Positions 26,206 through 34,810 of a DNA stretch of 64,000 nt are shown here, piece by piece. Origin of the DNA: an uncultured Sphingorhabdus sp. (GTDB taxonomy: Bacteria; Pseudomonadota; Alphaproteobacteria; Sphingomonadales; Sphingomonadaceae); contig CANMXN010000001.1 of the NCBI GenBank assembly GCA_947501885.1, forward strand, positions 1,054,001-1,118,000, given 5' to 3'. Positions within the stretch are counted from its first letter, which is position 1; every line of letters begins with the position of its first letter. A program made the position numbers and the translations under genes. The notes under the pieces were generated by a model that saw only the letters and a list, made by a program, of their open reading frames with translations, searched no databases and was not told where the DNA came from.

Positions 26206-27092
26206 TTAGACCGCCGCAGTTTTGGCAAAGAAATGCTTTTCGTGAGCACCAAACTCTTACCCAATTGTGCGCCTTTATCGTTAAAATTAGCGCCAATAAT
26301 CTTACCGCCGCTGAGGTGCCAACCCGAGCAGATCCTAGTACCATAAGGTTCCAAGCGTTCGCGTAAATCTTGCGCCAAACGCTGACGTGCAGCAGGGCTC
26401 TGCTTTCCACCTGTAACAGTAATCTTGGCAGATTTGGGGTTTGCACACAAAAATCCTCCAGAATTAACGCCAGTATATGACACTGTCGCCAAAGTTCCTG
26501 AGCTATCCAAAAGGTAACGAGAAATCAGAGTGCCGCGGTCTTCATTAGCATTTTTCAACTCACTTATGATTGTGCAACCATCTTTGGTTCGTTGTGAACA
26601 TAGATAATTAGCGTTACCCATCTGTTCATCAAGTTTACCAAAAGATAAAAAGCGTTTACTGGCTGAAAATTTGTTCAAGTCGCCGCTCTGACCAACGGTG
26701 CCAGATGCCAACAGACCGCCCGAAGCACTTCCGCCCAATTCTAGCAAAAGCCAGTTGGAAGATGCTTCTGCCACAGCATTGTAAACAACCCTTTCATTAG
26801 TTACGCCCTTGGCAGCGATAAGAGAGACACTACCGCAACCGAGCCTTAAATTACGAACAACATTATTCATCATCCTGCGAGCGCTCGTGCCGTCATCAAA
26901 CTTTCGCTTTGGTCCTGTAAATATTAAAGAAACTGTTTTGGCGCATGATGGTCCGTCAAGCTTACCTTTTAATTGACCATCGGCGCTCTGAATGAAAGGT
27001 CGATCAGAGCGTTTTAGTAACTGAGCCTCAGCTGACAAAAACCCTAGAGACATAGCTGCACCAACGGTAAGCCCCAATTTTAAAAATTTCAT
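26202..27092 (-). CDS. Exported hypothetical protein
   Basis: A 296-aa protein with a clear signal peptide (FLKLGLTVGAAMSLGFLSAEAQ). The mature part is cysteine-containing (GPSCAKTVS, LRLGCGSVS, NYLCSQRTKDGCTI, GFLCANPKS, TRICSGWH), consistent with disulfides in the periplasm. There are Gly/Ser-rich beta-like stretches such as LLELGGSASGGLLASG. I do not recognise a domain. It is the second gene of the four-gene leftward operon ending in the M48 protease and overlaps its downstream neighbour by ATGA. Confidence 0.65.
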   Translation of the reverse strand: MKFLKLGLTVGAAMSLGFLSAEAQLLKRSDRPFIQSADGQLKGKLDGPSCAKTVSLIFTGPKRKFDDGTSARRMMNNVVRNLRLGCGSVSLIAAKGVTNERVVYNAVAEASSNWLLLELGGSASGGLLASGTVGQSGDLNKFSASKRFLSFGKLDEQMGNANYLCSQRTKDGCTIISELKNANEDRGTLISRYLLDSSGTLATVSYTGVNSGGFLCANPKSAKITVTGGKQSPAARQRLAQDLRERLEPYGTRICSGWHLSGGKIIGANFNDKGAQLGKSLVLTKSISLPKLRRSK

Positions 27093-27130
27093 AAGATCAC
27101 TCCTTGTATAATTTCATTTTAAATATGATT

Positions 27131-27847
27131 TCAATAGATATTTTTTGTAGCCTGAGTTAGGCGCTTCCTATCCTTCTTTTTGGCAATGGGTAGCAACGTG
27201 CTTGCGTATTGAGAAACAAGCTGTGTGTAATCGTCGCTCTTGTTTAATAAATTTTGAGAAGCAGAATTTAGTGCACTAAGGATGGCCGCTTCATTTTTTT
27301 TCGGGCTATCATAAATAAGCGAAATCGCTTCAAGCAAATTAATCCCATTGTCATTGGGATCGATACTGGTTGCTTTTTTAAAAAAAGAAGCGCCTTTTCG
27401 CCGGCTAGCCCCCAACAAAGTAGCACCAACTTTTGATCGTCTGATAACTTCATAATGCCATGCTCCAGCTAATGCATTAGCCCAAGCTTGATTGGGCATA
27501 GTTTCGAGAACGTCATCAATCAATCTTTTGCTTCGGCGTGGTAGGTTTTGAGCAAGAGCTTGACTGGTTGAGCTTTCTCGAGCAATGACGCCTAGCGCTG
27601 CTAATTCAATAAGCTTATCATCACTCTTAAGAGGATTGATAGAGTCTATTTTTTTTTGAGCAATAGTTTTACGCTTTGCAGGTGATTTGCCGATCGTTGA
27701 TGTAATAAAGCTCTTTAATCGAGCAAGTTCGTTATTGCGAGAAGCCCTCAATACGGCCGGTACTTGAGTGGCAATTAATAAAAGACTTAGGCAGGAGAAA
27801 ATCTGTCTACGATTAAGCTTCAAGCTTTTTTTTCTGATTAAAAGCAT
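27131..27847 (-). CDS. Exported TPR-like hypothetical protein
   Basis: A 238-aa protein starting the leftward operon. The N-terminus is basic and then hydrophobic (RRQIFSCLSLLLIATQVPAV), either a signal peptide or an anchor. The mature region has helical, TPR-like texture (ANALAGAWHYEVIRRSKVG, KKATSIDPNDNGINLLEAISLIY), where the last resembles a canonical TPR turn. It contains almost no cysteine, unlike the next gene. Spacing to the following gene is 38 bp. Function unknown; a periplasmic scaffolding role would fit but is inference. Confidence 0.6.
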   Translation of the reverse strand: MLLIRKKSLKLNRRQIFSCLSLLLIATQVPAVLRASRNNELARLKSFITSTIGKSPAKRKTIAQKKIDSINPLKSDDKLIELAALGVIARESSTSQALAQNLPRRSKRLIDDVLETMPNQAWANALAGAWHYEVIRRSKVGATLLGASRRKGASFFKKATSIDPNDNGINLLEAISLIYDSPKKNEAAILSALNSASQNLLNKSDDYTQLVSQYASTLLPIAKKKDRKRLTQATKNIY

Positions 27848-27988
27848 TTTTCCCAGAACTTCCCTATTGCTATTTACTTAATGTTACTTATGCTATAGAT
27901 GCATAATACAGCAACAAGTAATATTGCAAGGTGAAATGTTAGTTAGGTAAGCGCATAATACAAATAACAATAAATTGAGGTTTTTGCT

Positions 27989-28891
27989 ATGATATTAAAT
28001 CATAAAATTCTATCTATAACCCTTGCGCTTTCCTTAATAGCTGCGCCAGTCCTAGCTCAGCAGGCAGGCAGCCTTAGCGATATGATTGAACAGCGCGAAA
28101 AAAAAGCACAAGAAAAAAAGAAAAAAAAGGGTGGGCTATTTGGGAAGATAGCTGGCGTTGTAACAGGCATTGGAGCAGGAGCTGCATGCGGTGCATTTAA
28201 TAAAAGTAATTCAAATACCAGAAAAAATGCATGTCTAGCATTGGGAGCGGTAGCCGGTTACGGCGTCATACAGCTTGATAAATCCATTAGAAAGCGCCTT
28301 GAAGAAAAAGATCAGGAGAAGTTGTTAAATGCTGCTGGGGACTCGCTAGCTGATGGAGAACCTCGTTCTTTAGCATTCCCAGACAGCAATGCGTCAGGTT
28401 CGGTAACACCCACTGGAATGGTTTTTTACGAAAATGCAAAAGTAGCGATGTTCTACGATAGCATATCTTTACAATCTCGCGAGAATGTTCAGGTAATCGC
28501 ACAACCTTATCTGACAACATCAAGGGCTAATTTAAGAGGTATACCATCAAAAAGTGGAAAACGGATAAAGTCTCTTGACGCTAGAACGCCTCTTCATGTC
28601 GTTGGGCAAATTCCAGGTAAAGACTGGTATATGGTTTCTCAGAAAGTAAGTGAATCTGATGATGAGGCGCTTATGGTGGTTGGTTATATGAGTTCTGGCT
28701 TGTTAGAGCCGGCCAGTGATGATTACGAACTTCCAGCTGTACCTGCCCCCAATACTGTTGCAGAAGCTGAATTTGATGTGGACCTAAAATGTAATGAGCT
28801 GACTTATCAGGTTCGAGATTCGAAAGGAAAGTTGGTGTCTGATACATCCAAGGATTGCATCGGTCCAGAAGGGCAGTTGATTTCGGTTTAG
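27989..28891 (+). CDS. Exported SH3-like protein with glycine-rich membrane segment
   Basis: A 300-aa protein with a signal peptide ending VLAQQ. Residues ~25-45 are a lysine-rich linker (EQREKKAQEKKKKK), followed by a glycine-zipper-like hydrophobic stretch (IAGVVTGIGAGAACGAF, LGAVAGYGVIQL). Residues ~165-235 resemble a bacterial SH3b fold (TTSRANLRGIPSKSGKRI, LDARTPLHVVGQIPGKDWYMV). The Gly-zipper plus SH3 order is seen in outer-membrane-associated proteins. It is divergent from the four-gene exported operon and sits only 26 bp upstream of the P450 gene, probably co-transcribed with it. Confidence 0.65.
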   Translation: MILNHKILSITLALSLIAAPVLAQQAGSLSDMIEQREKKAQEKKKKKGGLFGKIAGVVTGIGAGAACGAFNKSNSNTRKNACLALGAVAGYGVIQLDKSIRKRLEEKDQEKLLNAAGDSLADGEPRSLAFPDSNASGSVTPTGMVFYENAKVAMFYDSISLQSRENVQVIAQPYLTTSRANLRGIPSKSGKRIKSLDARTPLHVVGQIPGKDWYMVSQKVSESDDEALMVVGYMSSGLLEPASDDYELPAVPAPNTVAEAEFDVDLKCNELTYQVRDSKGKLVSDTSKDCIGPEGQLISV

Positions 28892-28917
28892 GTTAAGTTA
28901 TTGGAATAAAAATCAAC

Positions 28918-30255
28918 ATGGAATCTTTCAAGCTCAACGATGCAAAAGTATCGACATTTAATGAGTGCCTTCATAGTAGCGTGATAAAAAGACCGCCTGA
29001 GATTAAATTACCATCTTTTGAAGCTCCAAAATCATTCCCCAGCATATTCAACTGGCTTGGAGCTGCTAGAAGCAACGCGCTAAACTTGTTTCCAGAAAGT
29101 TGCTTTAAAGAGCTTTATGTTGAACATAAAGTAGCATGGCTTAATTTGTCTATAATTTCTGACCCAGATACAATCGCAGAGATTTTTGTAAATCAGCCAG
29201 ATTCATTTGGTCTTTGTAATCTACACTTACGAATCCTTAAACCTAGCTTAGGAGGAGGTTTGATTGTTTCGGAAGGCGATAAGTGGTTAAGGTTGCGCCG
29301 AGCCTCTCGGTTGTTAATTAACAAAAATAAAAATAAGCGAAGAACAAATAAAGAATTTGAACCGACTATTGAACAGGCGTCTAACTTTGCTAGCCAAAAT
29401 GGTTCTCAATCGAACTTCCCAACAGCTTTATCCCAGTTCATATTAAACTTGGTCACGGAAGAGATACTTGGTCATAAAAGGCAGATAGCAAACGACGACA
29501 TAACTTCGGCCATTGAAGCCCACCGAGATATATGCGAAAAAGTTGATTATTTAGACATTCTAGGTTTGTCATCCAAATTTGTAAGCTTACGCATGCACCG
29601 TGCAAAGATGATTGCAGCCTCTTTTAATGAAGATATCGAAAAAGAAATCAAAAAAAGCAAATCTGCTTGGCCTCATAATATAAACGAGACAGAACAACGT
29701 GATTTTATAATTAATCTCTTAACTGGATTTGAATCGATCTGGTTAACCTGTCTTTGGTCTTTGTTAATCTTGGCTCACTACCCAGCCCTAGAAAAATGGA
29801 TAAAGCACAACCAGGGTGAATCTATTGATGGTTCTAGATTGTTGATGTTTGTAAGCGAAGTGCTTCGAATGTACCCACCATTACCATTAATATATAGAGA
29901 ACCCAAAGCTGATATGCTTTTGCCAATTGGCAATGTAAAAAAGGGACAGATGTTATGCATTTCACCTTATGTAGTTCAGCGCCACAGGAGGTTATGGGAT
30001 AAACCTGATGTTTTTATAGCGGATAGAATGAAAACGGTAAATGCGACATTTCCTTATATGCCATTTGGAGTTGGAACACGCCGTTGTGTTGGTGCTGACC
30101 CGGGGATAAAACTAATAACGCAAGTGATGTCTGGCTTGCTTCATAAACACAGTCCGGTAAGCAAAGAACCTTTTCCGCTACCAAGGGTAGGTTTGAGCCT
30201 AAGGCCACAAGTGGGCTATGACCTTAGACTAGAGTTAATCAATAAATATGCTTAG
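28918..30255 (+). CDS. Cytochrome P450
   Basis: A 445-aa soluble bacterial P450. The haem-thiolate motif is FGVGTRRCVG with axial Cys390; the K-helix ExxR is E314-V-L-R317; and the I-helix reads LLTGFESIWLT, where Glu272 takes the acidic position and Ser273 replaces the usual threonine used in O2 activation. These leave little doubt about the family, though the I-helix substitution may affect chemistry. Substrate is unknown. No ferredoxin or reductase gene is adjacent. The stop overlaps the start of the RND exporter by 8 nt, so oxidation and export of the same compound is a reasonable guess. Confidence 0.92.
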   Translation: MESFKLNDAKVSTFNECLHSSVIKRPPEIKLPSFEAPKSFPSIFNWLGAARSNALNLFPESCFKELYVEHKVAWLNLSIISDPDTIAEIFVNQPDSFGLCNLHLRILKPSLGGGLIVSEGDKWLRLRRASRLLINKNKNKRRTNKEFEPTIEQASNFASQNGSQSNFPTALSQFILNLVTEEILGHKRQIANDDITSAIEAHRDICEKVDYLDILGLSSKFVSLRMHRAKMIAASFNEDIEKEIKKSKSAWPHNINETEQRDFIINLLTGFESIWLTCLWSLLILAHYPALEKWIKHNQGESIDGSRLLMFVSEVLRMYPPLPLIYREPKADMLLPIGNVKKGQMLCISPYVVQRHRRLWDKPDVFIADRMKTVNATFPYMPFGVGTRRCVGADPGIKLITQVMSGLLHKHSPVSKEPFPLPRVGLSLRPQVGYDLRLELINKYA

Positions 30256-32599
30256 CAGAGTTTCAAATTTGCTAGTCCAACGTGCAACCCTATTTGCTGC
30301 CCTTGGCATAGTTATCATGTTTGTGTTGAGCTCTGGTATATACAAGATTGCGGTAAATAACAGCGAACGATCTTTTTTTGATGAAAACGACCCTATTGTT
30401 GAGCGAACCGATTGGCTTTCCGAAAGAATGGGAAGTAGCAAGGACCCTATGCTGCTTGCCTATCTACCAAGTGATAAAGACGTGCTTTCTCCATTTAGCT
30501 TATCTCAATTAAGAACAATTGCTGATGAGGCTCAAGCACTTCCATATGTTGTTGAAACGCATTCCCTTTTTGATGACAAAAAACTCATCTCAACAGAACG
30601 CGGTAATGGCGAAGGAAAGCGACTCGCTTATGTATCATTTTTTCAAGGAAATGACCTCTTTAGCGAACAAGGGTTGAGCGAGCTTAAAGAAGATATTCGG
30701 TTTACACCTACAACAATGGGTCGGAGCATTGGCAGAGATTTTGCAAGTTCTGTTATAACGCTTCAACTGGAACTAAAAAACCCTTTGAAGGATGATGAAT
30801 TATCCAGAGAAGAGAGAATTACCAGACTTAAACTCTCCGTCAAAGAGTTAGAAAGTTTGATACAAGAAACAGAGCCAAATGCAAAAATTTTGCTCATAGG
30901 GTCAACTCTGTTTGAGTATGCTAGCACAGAGGTTTTACGCGAGGATGTAAGAACCCTATTTCCAATTTTCGTTTTCATATTTATCGTTGCGTTATTTTTG
31001 ATTTATAGATCAGTTCTGTTCGCCATCTCAGCATTGCTCCTGCTACTTTCAACAATAACCGCAACCGCAGGCTTTGCTGGTTGGGTTGGCTTACCTTTAT
31101 CTACGTTGTCAGTTTCAGGATTGTTGCTTGTCGGTACTTTGGCTGTTGCCGATATTGTTCATATAGCAAATGCTTATTTTTTAGTTCCTCAAGACATTGA
31201 CCGAGAAACGGCGCTCAAAAAAACTCTTAATAAAAACTTGGCACCTATTATAGCCACTACGTTAACCACCGGCATTGGAATTTCTGCTCTTTTTTTCTCG
31301 CCATCAAAGCCTATTGCCATTCTTGCAATTGTAATTTTATTTGGGGTTTGGATCGCTCTGATATTGGTTCTAGCTATTTTGCCCTGCATACTCTTAAAAT
31401 GTCACCGAAGTTCAACACTATTACACGCTCTAATGTCGGCTTATTTGTTGAAAGCGAGTATGTTTTCTCGTTCCAACACATTGCCTACACTTATCATTAC
31501 CGCTGCAATTTCACTAATGGCTTTTGCTGGATTAACCAGAATGGTTATTGATGATGACTTGGCGGGTTGGTTTGATAAATCAACAGAATTCCGGCAAGGT
31601 ATGGATCTTTTAGAAGATAATTATCTCAGCCTCAGAACAATCACAGTTGCCGTGCGTGTTTTAGATGAAGATCGAGATAAAATTTTGGAGAGCAGCGGTT
31701 CTATCGACCTAGGGTATCACGGTAAACTTCAAAAAAATATGAATAAGGCTACCGAAGGTGATTGGTTGAGTGTTTTAGAATCTCAAAACCGTTGGCGTGA
31801 GAGAATAAAGCAGGCCAAACCGCATAATGGGTTTAACCCAGACTTGAACTTGTTAGAGGAAAATCCTCCGCAAGCCTCTTCGAAAAGCCTTTCAGAAAGC
31901 GGTTTTATGACGCAATTGGAACCGGGAGTAGCTGACTGGCTTGTATCTTATTTCGATCCAGGCCAAACGACAACATTTGCCCTACTTGACCAAGTTGATG
32001 TCATTAAAAGAACATTTGAAACTGCAGAAAGGTCCGGCTCTAGAGAGCCAAGCTTACAGGGTATTCCTTATGCTTTTGCGAAAGCAAGCGCGGCAAATTT
32101 TTGGGGCGTTATGACTGGAAGCTTGATTGCGTTACTTTTGGTCTCGATCTGTATGTTATTGGTTTTTCGATCTTGGTCGATAGCTGCGCTGAGTGTGTTA
32201 CCTAATATTCTTCCTCTACTACTCATTTATGGAAGTTGGGGATGGATTGATGGTAAATTGAATATGGCGGCAATAGGTGTTTTTGCGGTTGCTTTTGGAA
32301 TTATCGTAGATGATACTATCCATCTTATTATGGCTTTCAAACGAAATCTTTCCGAAGGAATGAATTCGAGCGTGGCTATGAATGAAGCCATTAGTCAAAG
32401 TGGGTCTGCGATCTTGATTACAACGATTTTGCTTTGTTGTGGGTTCTTCTTATTATCAGGCTCCGACTTTAATTTGACAGCTCAAAAAGCAGCGATGACA
32501 GGCTTTGCAATCTCTATGGCATTAGTTTTTGACGTTTTGGTTTTACCTGTAATTTTGCTCTGGAAAAGAAAAGACTCTAGGTCTAAGCATAGTATTTAA
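30248..32599 (+). CDS. RND/MMPL-type exporter
   Basis: A 783-aa inner-membrane protein with the RND repeat: a TM helix near residue 20, a periplasmic loop, five TM helices from ~235 (IFVFIFIVALFLIYRSVL, LLLVGTLAVADIVHIANAY), then a second half with the same order (from FWGVMTGSLIALLLVSICML to AFGIIVDDTIHLIMAF). Acidic residues in the central helices (LAVADIVH and GIIVDDTIH) fit proton relay. The size and SSD-like texture match MMPL/HpnN-like lipid exporters rather than tripartite drug pumps, and no membrane-fusion protein gene is nearby. Translationally coupled to the P450. Confidence 0.85.
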   Translation: MLSRVSNLLVQRATLFAALGIVIMFVLSSGIYKIAVNNSERSFFDENDPIVERTDWLSERMGSSKDPMLLAYLPSDKDVLSPFSLSQLRTIADEAQALPYVVETHSLFDDKKLISTERGNGEGKRLAYVSFFQGNDLFSEQGLSELKEDIRFTPTTMGRSIGRDFASSVITLQLELKNPLKDDELSREERITRLKLSVKELESLIQETEPNAKILLIGSTLFEYASTEVLREDVRTLFPIFVFIFIVALFLIYRSVLFAISALLLLLSTITATAGFAGWVGLPLSTLSVSGLLLVGTLAVADIVHIANAYFLVPQDIDRETALKKTLNKNLAPIIATTLTTGIGISALFFSPSKPIAILAIVILFGVWIALILVLAILPCILLKCHRSSTLLHALMSAYLLKASMFSRSNTLPTLIITAAISLMAFAGLTRMVIDDDLAGWFDKSTEFRQGMDLLEDNYLSLRTITVAVRVLDEDRDKILESSGSIDLGYHGKLQKNMNKATEGDWLSVLESQNRWRERIKQAKPHNGFNPDLNLLEENPPQASSKSLSESGFMTQLEPGVADWLVSYFDPGQTTTFALLDQVDVIKRTFETAERSGSREPSLQGIPYAFAKASAANFWGVMTGSLIALLLVSICMLLVFRSWSIAALSVLPNILPLLLIYGSWGWIDGKLNMAAIGVFAVAFGIIVDDTIHLIMAFKRNLSEGMNSSVAMNEAISQSGSAILITTILLCCGFFLLSGSDFNLTAQKAAMTGFAISMALVFDVLVLPVILLWKRKDSRSKHSI

Positions 32600-32609
32600 T
32601 TACTATTAA

Positions 32610-32702
32610 TCATGCATATTGGCGGGTGTTGAGATGGCGCGCATGATCAATCGGGCTTGGGAAGACATAATCTTCGACTGGTCCTTCACGTTGCTCCAGC
32701 CG
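32610..32702 (-). pseudogene. Tyrosine recombinase (integrase) fragment
   Basis: Leftward reading gives VEDYVFPSPIDHARHLNTRQYA and a stop. The FPSR..H.STRQYAR-like pattern is typical of the region between the first Arg and the catalytic Tyr motifs of phage-type integrases of alphaproteobacteria. Only about 30 codons remain and no start exists. It is directly fused to the IS6 relic. Confidence 0.55.
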
Positions 32703-32991
32703 CTAATTTAGATAATAAACGCGCAAACAATCGAGCGGAAAACTCTCACAGGCCAATACGGCGGCGGATGCGAAAGATGCAGAGATTTAAATCACTAGGC
32801 TCCTCTCAGCGTTTCCTCAACATCCATGCCGCAACTTACAATAATTGGAGTCACCATCGTCACCTTATCAATCACCCTCAATTCAAAAAGCTTCCAACCG
32901 ATGCCTTTAACAGTTGAAAAGCCGCTACAATATCTGTAAATTTCTGCTGTTGATCATGAATGCGTCTTCGCAAAATTAATATGATAATGCC
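32703..32991 (+). mobile_element. IS6-family relic: 3' end of transposase plus degenerate terminal repeat
   Basis: From about 32706 the plus strand encodes LDNKRANNRAENSHRPIRRRM and ends near QFKKLPTDAFNS, parallel to the carboxy end of the IS6 transposase at 23 kb. At 32974-32991, AATTAATATGATAATGCC is a degraded copy of that element's terminal repeat. The track ORF 32657..32917 is this relic, not a gene. Confidence 0.8.
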
Positions 32992-33023
32992 CGTGAGCAT
33001 GTTTCATATTTTTAAAGTAATCG

Positions 33024-33443
33024 TTAAAATAAAAATTTAACGGCCGTCACGGTATCAAATAACAAAGATAATACCATAACTAGGCTGGCCCAGATAAGCC
33101 AGATATTATAAATTCGATTAAATATAGTTGCAGCTTCTGTCTTGCGCGCATCGCGTACGTCTTTTTTCCAAATCATCGCTATAGCGAATGACCAGAAAAT
33201 CAAATGAATTACCGTTCCAATTTCTGTTCGGCTAAATTCAGGATAAATTGCCTTTATAATAATTAAACCTAAAATATTAATAATCAACGCCGCAACAATC
33301 CAGCGTGCTCCGTTTTTCCATGGAGCAAAAATGATACCAGAAACGAATGAAATCATCATTACGCGCATCCATAATTGAACACCCATTGGGTATTGTGCTG
33401 CCTCAGCTTGAAGCGCATCCCAACTTATTTGAATTATGTGCAT
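33024..33443 (-). CDS. Small integral membrane protein, end of the sulfur operon
   Basis: A 139-aa protein with four probable transmembrane helices (RVMMISFVSGIIF, WIVAALIINILGLIII, IHLIFWSFAIAMIW, IWLIWASLVMVLSLLF). No conserved motif that I recognise. It lies 26 bp downstream of the YeeE-type transporter and is probably the last gene of the long leftward sulfur operon. Function unknown; it could be an accessory to the transporter or to the oxidase, but nothing in the sequence decides this. Confidence 0.7.
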   Translation of the reverse strand: MHIIQISWDALQAEAAQYPMGVQLWMRVMMISFVSGIIFAPWKNGARWIVAALIINILGLIIIKAIYPEFSRTEIGTVIHLIFWSFAIAMIWKKDVRDARKTEAATIFNRIYNIWLIWASLVMVLSLLFDTVTAVKFLF

Positions 33444-33469
33444 TTTTACACCTTAAATATTTGATTTTA

Positions 33470-34582
33470 CTAAAAAGTGATCTTTGAGAGAAATTTGATT
33501 CCTGTGGCACTGCCTATAAATGCAGCAATCATCCATACCCAACCATGCAGACTTCCTGATACCAATCCGCCCAAATAAGCCCCGATATTGCAGCCATAAG
33601 CCAATCTGGCACCATAACCCATCAACAAGCCACCTATTAGAGCCGTGATAATTTGACGTTTATTCAATCGCCAAATAGGTTGATATTTATTAGCCAATCC
33701 AGAAGCTGCCATAGCACCGCCAATAATGGCAAAATTCATTACCGTTGTAGTATCCTTAAAAATACTGCGATTGAGCAAAGCTGTACGCTCGCTCCAATAC
33801 GGCCAACTAGCTACATCAACACCCATAATAATAGCGGCTTTGGCACCCCATAGAGAAAAGGCCGAAGTAATGCCCCATGGACGTCCCAAAACAATGAATG
33901 TTGCTATCCCTACAAAAGCGAGCGCAATTACACCTGCAATGGGCGACCATGGACCCGATAATAAAGAGGCTGAAGATTTTGACTGCTCTAATACACCATG
34001 CGCTAATTTTTCGCGATAAATCGTATAACAGCCAATTATGATTAAAATGATCGTTAATATAATAAAGGCGCCAAAGGGACCAAAATTATCAATCAAAGAC
34101 CAACCGCTTATTTTGGGCATAGCGCGCCACCATGGCAGATGCAGCGTTCCCAATAATGACCCCATTATAAATGCGGTTAAAGTTATTACCATCCGCGTAC
34201 TGCCACCGCCTATAGTGAACAATGTTCCGGAACCACAACCTCCACCAAATTGCATTCCAATACCAAATAGAAAAGCACCAAAAACCATGCCGAAACTAAT
34301 CGGTGCAACAGCACCTCCGACAGACAAGCCCAACAAATCTCCGTAAGCAATCAGCGGAAATGAAAACATGCTAATCAAAATTACCAATAAAAATTGAGCG
34401 CGAAGGCCTGCGCCTCTATTTTCGGTTAATACCCTTCGCCATGCTGATGTGAAACCAAATGAAGCATGATAAAGGCCAAAACCTGCAACAGCACCAATTA
34501 ACACCGCCAAACTATGTTTTATAGTTGCAGTATATGTTGTAATAATAATCAACATTAAAAGGGCTGTGATTGCAAAAATCAA
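33470..34582 (-). CDS. YeeE/YedE family (TsuA-like) sulfur-compound transporter
   Basis: A 370-aa membrane protein with about nine or ten TM helices. Two pseudo-repeat motifs carrying conserved cysteines mark the family: GMQFGGGCGSGTLFTIGGGS in the first half and GYGARLAYGCNIGAYLGG in the second. In the thiosulfate transporter TsuA/YeeE such cysteines relay the substrate across the membrane, so import of thiosulfate or a related sulfane-sulfur anion is likely. Length fits the full-size form, unlike the two half-size relatives earlier in the same operon. Confidence 0.88.
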   Translation of the reverse strand: MIFAITALLMLIIITTYTATIKHSLAVLIGAVAGFGLYHASFGFTSAWRRVLTENRGAGLRAQFLLVILISMFSFPLIAYGDLLGLSVGGAVAPISFGMVFGAFLFGIGMQFGGGCGSGTLFTIGGGSTRMVITLTAFIMGSLLGTLHLPWWRAMPKISGWSLIDNFGPFGAFIILTIILIIIGCYTIYREKLAHGVLEQSKSSASLLSGPWSPIAGVIALAFVGIATFIVLGRPWGITSAFSLWGAKAAIIMGVDVASWPYWSERTALLNRSIFKDTTTVMNFAIIGGAMAASGLANKYQPIWRLNKRQIITALIGGLLMGYGARLAYGCNIGAYLGGLVSGSLHGWVWMIAAFIGSATGIKFLSKITF

Positions 34583-34662
34583 TGGCCCAAATTGTATGCC
34601 AATTTTTTTATTTATATGCGCTATTAAAATAGGCTAATCCTCTATAATTTTTTGATTTCATC

Positions 34663-34779
34663 TTAACTATGAATCCACAGCCTTATAATGAATGATATAA
34701 CGCCAAGAACCATAACGCTGGCGATCCATATACCAGCCATCCATGCAAGACGTTGCCAAAGCGGAGTTTCTTCATTCAT
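34663..34779 (-). CDS. DUF2474-type small subunit of the bd/CIO oxidase
   Basis: A 38-aa membrane peptide below the ORF-track cut-off. Translation gives MNEETPLWQRLAWMAG followed by one hydrophobic helix (WIASVMVLGVISFII) and RLWIHS. The pattern of a short polar N-terminus with LWxRLxW, one TM helix and a basic C-terminus is that of DUF2474/CydX-like proteins encoded next to cyanide-insensitive oxidase genes. It starts 31 nt past the subunit II stop, the expected place for this small subunit, which probably stabilises the haem site. Confidence 0.82.
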   Translation of the reverse strand: MNEETPLWQRLAWMAGIWIASVMVLGVISFIIRLWIHS

Positions 34780-34810
34780 TTTAGTACCAATCCTATTCAT
34801 GCCAATGGAA

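Noticed and set aside
32657-32917. 86-aa plus-strand ORF as a gene
   Set aside because: It is the tail of an IS6 transposase joined to unrelated upstream DNA; treated as a relic.
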